Shown piece after piece: positions 1-5,930 of a stretch of 12,076 nucleotides of DNA. Each line of letters starts with the position of its first letter. The first letter of the stretch is position 1. Source of the DNA: Gammaproteobacteria bacterium (GTDB taxonomy: Bacteria > Pseudomonadota > Gammaproteobacteria > Enterobacterales > GCA-2746155); the NCBI GenBank assembly GCA_024206355.1, contig JAAGZM010000406.1:1-12076 (forward strand), in the 5' to 3' direction. Under the pieces are notes generated by a model. It did no database searches. It was not told the DNA's origin and saw nothing but the letters and a program-made list of their open reading frames with translations. A program made the position numbers and the translations under genes.

Positions 1-816
1 GCTTTATGCCTGAAAGGTAAAGCGACAGAAGTTAGTCGTAAAAAAATTGATGAGAATACCGCTTTTGTTGGTCGTTATGGTGCGCGTGGTTTAGCTTGGA
101 TTAAGGTTAATGAGCGAGATGCTGGTCTTGATGGACTACAGTCTCCAATTGTTAAATTTCTTACTGCAGAAGCGGCTGAAGGTATTTTAGAGCGTACTGG
201 TGCTGAGGCGGGAGATATCCTGTTTTTTGCTGCTGATAAGTCTACAATTGTTAACGATGCTTTAGGTGCTTTGAGATTAAAATTAGGTGAAGAATTTTCT
301 TTGCTTCGAGATGAGTGGCATCCGCTTTGGGTTGTTGACTTTCCAATGTTTGAGGAAATTAATGGAGATCTACATGCATTGCACCATCCCTTTACTGCTC
401 CTCAAGTGGATTCAGCTGAAGAGCTTAGAGCGAACCCTGCTAAGTCTTTGTCTAGAGCCTATGATATGGTTCTCAATGGTACTGAGTTGGGTGGTGGTTC
501 AATTCGTATTCACAATCAAACTATGCAAACAGAAGTGTTTAAATTACTTGGAATTAGTGAAGATGAGCAACAAAGCAAGTTTGGTTTTTTATTAGATGCA
601 CTAAAATATGGTTGCCCTCCACACGGTGGGATCGCTTTTGGTTTAGATCGATTAGTCATGTTATTAACATGTTCTACATCGATAAGAGATGTTATTGCAT
701 TTCCAAAAACAACAAATGCGAGTTGCTTATTGACTGATGCTCCAGCTAAAGTGTCTGTTGCGCAGAAGAAAGAATTAAATATTGAAGTGGTTGCAACGAA
801 GACGGACGGAGAATAG
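1..816 (+). CDS. aspS: Aspartyl-tRNA synthetase, C-terminal part (5' end outside window)
   Basis: Class II aminoacyl-tRNA synthetase that charges tRNA-Asp with aspartate in the cytoplasm. The frame is open from base 1 and gives 271 residues, a little under half of the usual ~590. The first ~95 residues match the GAD insertion domain of bacterial AspRS (for example the stretch YGARGLAWIKVNE). The rest is the C-terminal part of the catalytic core: PLWVVDFPMFEE, LHALHHPFTAP, AYDMVLNGTELGGGSIRIHN, and class II motif 3 (GGIAFGLDR at about 625-651) with its ATP-binding arginine, then IRDVIAFPKT. An internal ATG at 271 is not the start, because family similarity runs unbroken upstream of it. One small oddity is Cys in MLLTCSTSIRD where E. 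coli has Gly. yebC follows after 2 bp, suggesting cotranscription. Confidence 0.97.
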   Translation, partial: ALCLKGKATEVSRKKIDENTAFVGRYGARGLAWIKVNERDAGLDGLQSPIVKFLTAEAAEGILERTGAEAGDILFFAADKSTIVNDALGALRLKLGEEFSLLRDEWHPLWVVDFPMFEEINGDLHALHHPFTAPQVDSAEELRANPAKSLSRAYDMVLNGTELGGGSIRIHNQTMQTEVFKLLGISEDEQQSKFGFLLDALKYGCPPHGGIAFGLDRLVMLLTCSTSIRDVIAFPKTTNASCLLTDAPAKVSVAQKKELNIEVVATKTDGE

Positions 817-818
817 CT

Positions 819-1565
819 ATGGCAGGTCATAGTAAATGGGCTAATATTCAACATAGAAAAAAAGCTCAAGATGCAAAAAGAGGAAAACTTTTCACCAAGC
901 TAATTCGTGAAATTGTTATTTCTGCAAGAATGGGTGGTCCTGATCCAGATGCTAATCCAAGACTACGAGCAGCCGTTGATAAGGCTTTATCTGGCAATAT
1001 GACTCGTGACACTATTGAGCGCGCGGTTAAGCGTGGTGCTGGCGATAGTGATGGCGATAACGTTGAAGAGTTAATCTATGAAGGTTACGGCCCTGGTGGA
1101 GTTGCAGTTTTAGTTGAATGTATGACGGATAATCGTAATCGTACTGTTGCTGAAGTCCGACACGCTTTTGGTAAATCAGGTGGCAATCTTGGAGCTGAAG
1201 GTTCTGTTGCCTATATGTTTAATAAATGTGGTCAAATCATTTATGCACCTGGTGTTGATGAAGAGCAATTGATGGACTTAGCACTGGAAGCGGGCGCTGA
1301 TGATGTTATTGCCCATGAAGATGGTTCTTTTGAAGTACTTACATCTGTCGAGTCTTTTGGTTCGGTAAAAGACTCATTAGACGCATCTGGATTAGAAGCT
1401 GTTAATGCTGAAGTTACACGATTACCTGAAAATACTTCTGAACTGGATACCGCTTCAGCGGAAAAATTATTGAGGCTTGTGGACAACCTTGACGATCTTG
1501 ATGATACACAGGACGTTTTCCATAATGCTGAGATTCCAGAAGAAGTTCTAGAAGGCATGGACTAA
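819..1565 (+). CDS. yebC: YebC/PmpR/TACO1 family protein
   Basis: Conserved cytoplasmic protein of 248 residues, the usual family length (E. coli about 246). The N-terminus MAGHSKWANIQHRKKAQDAK is the family signature. It continues with RGKLFTKLIREI, the NPRLRAAVDKAL helix, and the YEGYGPGGVAVLVE and FGKSGGNLGAEGSVAYMF blocks. Family members have been described as DNA-binding regulators (PmpR type) and, more recently, as factors that help ribosomes through difficult stretches such as polyproline; the sequence does not decide which applies here. The ATG has a GGAG Shine-Dalgarno at 808-811, 7 nt upstream and inside the end of aspS. It ends TAA at 1563-1565, and ruvC starts 9 bp later in the same frame. 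The aspS-yebC-ruvC order is typical of gammaproteobacteria. Confidence 0.97.
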   Translation: MAGHSKWANIQHRKKAQDAKRGKLFTKLIREIVISARMGGPDPDANPRLRAAVDKALSGNMTRDTIERAVKRGAGDSDGDNVEELIYEGYGPGGVAVLVECMTDNRNRTVAEVRHAFGKSGGNLGAEGSVAYMFNKCGQIIYAPGVDEEQLMDLALEAGADDVIAHEDGSFEVLTSVESFGSVKDSLDASGLEAVNAEVTRLPENTSELDTASAEKLLRLVDNLDDLDDTQDVFHNAEIPEEVLEGMD

Positions 1566-1574
1566 GAGTCGCCA

Positions 1575-2099
1575 TTGACGATTATCTTAGGCATAGATCC
1601 TGGCTCCCGTACCACAGGGTACGGTGTTATCCGTGTTGATGGTCAAAAACAAAGTTATCTCGATAGTGGCTGTATTCGAGTCGTAGCTCCTAATAAAAAA
1701 TTACCTCTTGCTGAACGACTACGTATCATTTTTGATGGCATATCTAATGTGATTTCTGACTATCATCCTGACGAAGTAGCTATTGAAAAAGTCTTTATGG
1801 CAAAAAATGCGGATTCTGCATTAAAACTGGGACAAGCAAGAGGAGTAGCGATGGTAGCTGCATCTGTGCATGCGATAGAAGTCGCTGAATATTCGGCGCT
1901 TGAGATTAAGAAGTCGGTTGTCGGTACAGGACGAGCTGATAAAACCCAGGTTCAGCATATGGTTAAGTCTATACTTTGTCTTTCTGGTACTCCGCAAGCG
2001 GATGCTGCTGATGCTCTGGCTGTTGCTCTTTGTCACGCTAATACTCGAAATAGTCTTGCCGCTCTTGCTAAAGCTGGAGCATTTGACCGTCGTAAGTAA
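1575..2099 (+). CDS. ruvC: Crossover junction endodeoxyribonuclease RuvC (TTG start)
   Basis: Holliday-junction resolvase that nicks the junction symmetrically as a dimer, working with RuvAB in recombinational repair. At 174 residues it matches E. coli RuvC (173). All four acidic catalytic residues are visible: D8 in GIDPGS, E71 in VAIEKVFMAKNADSA, and D143 and D146 in PQADAADALA. The KLGQARGVA motif is also present. The start is TTG: the frame is closed upstream by the yebC stop (TAA 1563-1565), no ATG or GTG lies before the essential D8, and AAGAG at 1564-1568 is a suitable Shine-Dalgarno. ruvC ends at 2099 and is immediately abutted by the stop codon of the convergent gene on the other strand, so it is separated from ruvAB by about 5.3 kb. 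Confidence 0.96.
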   Translation: MTIILGIDPGSRTTGYGVIRVDGQKQSYLDSGCIRVVAPNKKLPLAERLRIIFDGISNVISDYHPDEVAIEKVFMAKNADSALKLGQARGVAMVAASVHAIEVAEYSALEIKKSVVGTGRADKTQVQHMVKSILCLSGTPQADAADALAVALCHANTRNSLAALAKAGAFDRRK

Positions 2100-3953
2100 C
2101 TAAAAGTTGCCTTCAAGAAGTTTGTTTCTGCGTTTCCAGATAGCTATTATTTGTTTTTTGTGTAGCCAGGGTTTTAGTTCTGCTAAATCTTCTTCAGTAA
2201 TTTTTTCTAATGCAGATTTAAATCGCTTTGTAACAGTAATATTTGATTTCTTTATCATTTTAGGACGTCTTGTGCTTGTTCCAAAACTTCGAGAATGATC
2301 TATAAACCAAAGTTGTAAATCGTTATTGTTATATATAATGTTAGATAGGTTTCTATCTTTATTAGCAATAAGATAGTCGAAGACATCCATCATATTTACT
2401 TGAGATTTTTTGTCACAAAAACCATCGTATTCAATGTTATTGTCATGTAATTGGAGGTCAGTTATAAGCCCTTTTATCCATAATTGAACAGTACCTTTTC
2501 TGCCATTTACTTTTCTTTCAACAGTCATAGGAACAAGGCCAATATCTAATAATTTATCAATTTTATATGCGATCAATTCATACTGGTAGCGATCAGCATT
2601 TTCTTTCGATTTACTCCAGCCACCTCTTTTTGTACTCTTATTGGTGTCTTTGCTTTTGAATATCCCCTTTATTTTCCTACCATCTTTTTCCAATGTTACT
2701 TTATAAGGATTGGTTCTTCCCTCGACAGTCTTCTTTTTATTAACAACTTTTGCAGTTTTAAGAAAATCTTCCAATTCAGTATCTGTCATTTTGTAAGGAT
2801 TTCTGAATTCTCTTTTGGGAGCAATGGTTGGTTCTCCAGTTTTGCCTGTGAGCCCGTTAATAAAACTAACAGCGCCACTATTTTTTATTTTTGCTATCCA
2901 TGGTTCGCCATGGTAGTGCGAATTGAGTAAGCCTGTATCGATCATGATTAACTGATCCGACAATCTCTTTTGGACTTGTTTTGTTTTAGTTGTAGTGTGG
3001 CCAACCCAAAGTCTTGTTGTATCCCAAAACTGTAACTTTTCGGAGAGTATTTCTTCTTCAAAATATGGATGACACAGGGCGTTTCCTCTATACCAGCTTG
3101 GACTCATTACAGACATAACAACGCTATCTTGTAGTGCTATAAAATTTTGTTTGTGGGCGCTATCATCAAGTAACTTGATATAGTTTTCCCTATCATGTAG
3201 AGCGACATCAAATGATAATTGATTGTTCTCAACAAAATAATTCCAACTTTTCAAATAGCTGATTAAGTCTGATTTTAGAGAAGTATTAACGGTTGCTAAA
3301 TCTTTATTTTCTATCTCTTTCGAGATACCGCCATGGGCAAAAAGTTGATCATTGATCTTAATGATAAAGGGTAATGTTAATAGCCACTGTCCATATTTAC
3401 CGTCCAGGCCAAAGGCAAAATAATGTGCAAAAAAACCAACTGGATATTTTTTATTAAAGTCATTTTTTATATTTTCACTGTCAGAAAGTTTATGCCAGCT
3501 GATGTATTGATTATAGGCAGACATTCTTTGTTCAGGTAATTCATCTTGGGCAAATTCAGCAATTTCAAGAGCTGATAAATAACGCCAGTCGCCCGTTAAG
3601 TTCATTATTTCATGATTACCTAAAAGGATATGGAATTGACCACCAGCTTCATCAGCTTGTTGTTGAAGTTTCATGAAAAGATCGATTAACTTCCTCGCCT
3701 GAGGACCTCTATCAATCAGATCTCCTAAACTTACAAAATGTGCATTGCCTCCTATCCAGTTATTATTCTCATCAATCAGATTTAGTGTTTTTAATGATGT
3801 TTCTACTTCATGGAAAGCACCATGAATATCACCTATAGCATAAATTTCTGAATCGGTAGTAAAGCTAAATGTTTGTTGTGCTTGAGCTGAAAAACAGGCA
3901 AATATGCTGAGAACAATAAAATATGTTTTCAATACATTAGGCATTGTCAGCAT
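2100..3953 (-). CDS. Exported PPP-family metallophosphatase fused to a C-terminal kinase-like domain
   Basis: A 617-residue protein with two catalytic-looking domains. Residues 1-25 look like a Sec signal peptide (hydrophobic YFIVLSIFACFSAQA, probable cut AQA|QQ). Residues ~36-345 are a PPP-type phosphatase resembling Shewanella-like phosphatases: GDIHG (41-45), GDLIDRG (77-83), GNHE (112-115), FAHGG (205-209), SPSWYRG (284-290) and VGHTTT (317-322), so the two-metal site looks intact. Residues ~389-615 resemble the type II PI4K/HipA/Fam20C-like kinase superfamily: GIFK with candidate ATP-binding Lys (K433), YELIAYKIDKLL (E459), FDYLIANKDRNLSNI (D533, N538) and LWFIDHSRSFG (D552). The kinase call rests on these motifs, read from memory of the family. 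The substrate is unknown. The start overlaps the upstream transporter gene by 17 bp; ATG at 3944 (M4, 8-bp overlap) is an alternative. Neither has a strong Shine-Dalgarno, so translational coupling is likely. The 3' end abuts ruvC. Confidence 0.85.
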   Translation of the reverse strand: MLTMPNVLKTYFIVLSIFACFSAQAQQTFSFTTDSEIYAIGDIHGAFHEVETSLKTLNLIDENNNWIGGNAHFVSLGDLIDRGPQARKLIDLFMKLQQQADEAGGQFHILLGNHEIMNLTGDWRYLSALEIAEFAQDELPEQRMSAYNQYISWHKLSDSENIKNDFNKKYPVGFFAHYFAFGLDGKYGQWLLTLPFIIKINDQLFAHGGISKEIENKDLATVNTSLKSDLISYLKSWNYFVENNQLSFDVALHDRENYIKLLDDSAHKQNFIALQDSVVMSVMSPSWYRGNALCHPYFEEEILSEKLQFWDTTRLWVGHTTTKTKQVQKRLSDQLIMIDTGLLNSHYHGEPWIAKIKNSGAVSFINGLTGKTGEPTIAPKREFRNPYKMTDTELEDFLKTAKVVNKKKTVEGRTNPYKVTLEKDGRKIKGIFKSKDTNKSTKRGGWSKSKENADRYQYELIAYKIDKLLDIGLVPMTVERKVNGRKGTVQLWIKGLITDLQLHDNNIEYDGFCDKKSQVNMMDVFDYLIANKDRNLSNIIYNNNDLQLWFIDHSRSFGTSTRRPKMIKKSNITVTKRFKSALEKITEEDLAELKPWLHKKQIIAIWKRRNKLLEGNF

Positions 3954-5604
3954 TTTCTGCTAACTGATCAAAAAAGGTAACTTCCATTCGGGTACTGACA
4001 GCAAGACCTTCAAAATCCGTGGCAATGATTTCTATGAGCAGTTCTCCAATATATCCTTCTGGAGGATTAAATGAGAATGTACGGGTCATTCTATCGAACT
4101 TAACCCATTTAGGGAGAGGCTTACCTAATTCGTTAGTTGCATGAAACTTTAAAGCATCTCCAATATCGGGATCAACAAAAGTATCTTCACTGATACTGAA
4201 TTTAGAAAGTTCGCCTGATGGCATGCGAAGGTGAGGAATTGTTGCCATCAATTCAGGCGGCGAATTACCCTGCATTTTTTGGACTTCGAGCTGGTTGTAG
4301 TGCCCAATTTTCCAAGCAAGCCCGAAAAGACCAATCGCTAGTATTAAGTTGCTTAATAAAAATACAGAGATTGAGAAATCAAAATATTTTATTCCAACGA
4401 ATATGAAAATACCGTAAAGGAGATCTCCAAAACGGAAAAAGAAAGTTTCTATGGTGGTCTTACCTAGGTATTTTAACTTTCTTGGAACAGGTAAAAATAA
4501 AGCATGTTTAGTGGTATTTTGTACGGAATAATTGGCACTATTTTCTAAGGTCATTGCAAAACGTATCAATGCGAAAATAGGGAAAAATAACATCAAACCA
4601 TAACCGATAATCATGATGACAGGTAGAATTAACACCGCACCTTTTATACCTACCCACTTGAAAACCCTTGAGACAGCAAATAGCTGTAAGAAAAAACTGC
4701 CAAGGGTAATCCATGAATAGTAACTTGAGTAAAACTGTCCTTGCCAAGCCTTAATATTGTCAATACTTGCTGATGCTAATAACTCTTTACTGTGCTCATC
4801 GACCAGTCGGGCAAGTATGTATTCGCCCGTAGAATTAATAAAGACTAGAATCATTACAAAAATGGCTATCATCATTAGATATTTACTTTGAAAGACAACA
4901 GTAAACCCATCTAACCACTGGCTAGAATTTTCTTCATGAGTAATTGCTTCATCATTGGCAGCAATTATGGGAATAGTGCCGTTAGTAAAGCTAGTAAGGC
5001 AGACGGAAACCAGTAACAAAATGGCAGCAATTACCATTATTCCAACAATCCCTGTTATTGGAAGAATAGGGCCTGCCATTTTTGAACCTAGCCAGGCACC
5101 TAAAGTTGCTCCTACCGCAAGAATAACAAATAGTCGTTGGCCTGAACGAATATTATAAGAGTCAGCAGCAAAAGCCCAAAATTGCGCCACTACCATCACA
5201 CTGAAAATTCCTAACCAGATATAAAAAGCCATACCAATTTTAATATTGGCGTACTGCAATCCTACAAAAATCATCAGGTTGGAGATAAAAAAGAGTAATA
5301 CGCGATTGATGATGGTGCTGCGTACTTCATTATCTGCATAGCGGTGATAGAGCATTGAGAAAAGTGGTACAATAAATATCAACAAACCGGCCTGATAGGC
5401 CGTCGCATAACTTTTATATTCTGCACCACCATAAGCTAAAATCAATGGCTCTCGTATGACTTTAAGCAAGTAGTATGCTGTCATCAGAACTGTTGCATTG
5501 GATGCAAGTAATAAACAGCTTTTGCCTTCACCTGGTCTGACAACGCTTATCAAATTAAGGAGTCGTTCGTACCAGTTGTGGCTCTGAAGATCTTCAGGGT
5601 GCAT
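3937..5604 (-). CDS. ATP/ADP-translocase-type (NTT) nucleotide transporter with C-terminal CADG/cadherin-like domain
   Basis: A 555-residue inner-membrane carrier. The N-terminus has hallmarks of NTT/Npt nucleotide carriers: VRPGEGKS (22-29), TAYYLLKVIREPLIL (42-56) and GGAEYKSYATAYQA (59-72). About 12 hydrophobic segments can be counted between residues 30 and 431, with basic loops (YHRYADNEVR, NIRSGQR, SRVFKWVGIK, PRKLKYLGK) on the presumed cytoplasmic side. Known members exchange ATP for ADP or import nucleotides; direction and substrate are not shown here. After the last TM, residues ~461-545 form an extra domain with the dystroglycan/cadherin-like pattern: FVDPDIGDALKFHA, PLPKWVKFDRMTRTFSFNPP, and IEIIATDFEGLAVS. 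Ordinary NTTs stop after the TM region. The predicted topology would put this normally extracellular fold in the cytoplasm. GAGGA at 5615-5619 is a Shine-Dalgarno 10 nt before the ATG. First gene of a two-gene operon with the phosphatase/kinase-like gene. Confidence 0.86.
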   Translation of the reverse strand: MHPEDLQSHNWYERLLNLISVVRPGEGKSCLLLASNATVLMTAYYLLKVIREPLILAYGGAEYKSYATAYQAGLLIFIVPLFSMLYHRYADNEVRSTIINRVLLFFISNLMIFVGLQYANIKIGMAFYIWLGIFSVMVVAQFWAFAADSYNIRSGQRLFVILAVGATLGAWLGSKMAGPILPITGIVGIMVIAAILLLVSVCLTSFTNGTIPIIAANDEAITHEENSSQWLDGFTVVFQSKYLMMIAIFVMILVFINSTGEYILARLVDEHSKELLASASIDNIKAWQGQFYSSYYSWITLGSFFLQLFAVSRVFKWVGIKGAVLILPVIMIIGYGLMLFFPIFALIRFAMTLENSANYSVQNTTKHALFLPVPRKLKYLGKTTIETFFFRFGDLLYGIFIFVGIKYFDFSISVFLLSNLILAIGLFGLAWKIGHYNQLEVQKMQGNSPPELMATIPHLRMPSGELSKFSISEDTFVDPDIGDALKFHATNELGKPLPKWVKFDRMTRTFSFNPPEGYIGELLIEIIATDFEGLAVSTRMEVTFFDQLAENADNA

Positions 5605-5651
5605 TTATAAAGTGTCCTCTACTTTCTTGCAGTCTAAAAATAATAATGTAA

Positions 5652-5681
5652 ATACTACCAATCTAACCGGAGGACTTTCAA
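5652..5681 (-). promoter_or_regulatory. Candidate sigma70 promoter for the transporter-phosphatase/kinase operon
   Basis: On the minus strand, TTGAAA (5681-5676, 5/6 to the -35 consensus) is followed after 18 bp by TAGTAT (5657-5652, 4/6 to the -10 consensus). This would place the transcript start near 5645, about 40 nt before the transporter ATG at 5604. Prediction by eye only; AT-rich DNA gives many such matches. Confidence 0.35.
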
Positions 5682-5826
5682 GCATAGAATGTATCTGTGT
5701 GTAGCTAAATGTTTCAGTTGCAGGGATAATAAGATTAATACAGAGATTAATCGAGCTATAAACATTGCATTAGCAGGCCTATGAAGGTAATTTTATGATA
5801 AAGTATTTCCAATGTAGTACGTAAAT

Positions 5827-5840
5827 TTGATGTGACTCAA
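5827..5840 (+). promoter_or_regulatory. FNR/ANR/DNR-like operator
   Basis: TTGATGTGACTCAA matches the CRP/FNR-family consensus TTGAT-N4-ATCAA at 9 of 10 defined positions (CTCAA in place of ATCAA), with perfect TTGA/TCAA half-site cores. Its centre at 5833.5 lies about 97 bp before the ATG of the downstream NnrS-like gene. A weak -10-like TATCTA or TATTTC at 5858-5867 would put the site at about -37 to -41, the class II activating position. This suggests induction by low oxygen or nitric oxide, but binding is unproven. Confidence 0.45.
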
Positions 5841-5930
5841 GGTAAGTATATTATTTTTATCTATTTCCATGAAGTTTAGGTATAGGTTATTATCTTAGAA
5901 AATATATTATCGCAGCAGTGAGTATCAACC

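Larger units (their letters stand above)
5605..5930. promoter_or_regulatory. Divergent intergenic regulatory region
   Basis: These 326 bp separate the minus-strand transporter gene from the plus-strand membrane-protein gene. No convincing ORF or RNA gene is seen. The region holds a candidate sigma70 promoter for the minus operon (5652-5681), a 12-bp-spaced pair of AGATTAAT repeats (5732-5751), and an FNR-like palindrome (5827-5840) toward the plus-strand gene. It is visibly AT-rich. Confidence 0.7.

Noticed and set aside
271..816. Separate short gene starting at ATG 271
   Set aside because: The frame and the AspRS similarity continue without a break to base 1, so 271 is an internal Met of aspS.
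3890..3900. Possible lipoprotein signal (SIFAC) in the phosphatase/kinase protein
   Set aside because: The position before the Cys pair has Phe at -2, which does not fit the usual lipobox, while AQA|QQ five residues later is a good type I cleavage site. A lipoprotein is not excluded but is less likely.
5781..5798. Tiny ORF (ATG AAG GTA ATT TTA TGA) in the divergent region
   Set aside because: Five codons with no Shine-Dalgarno and nothing to indicate a leader peptide or attenuator.
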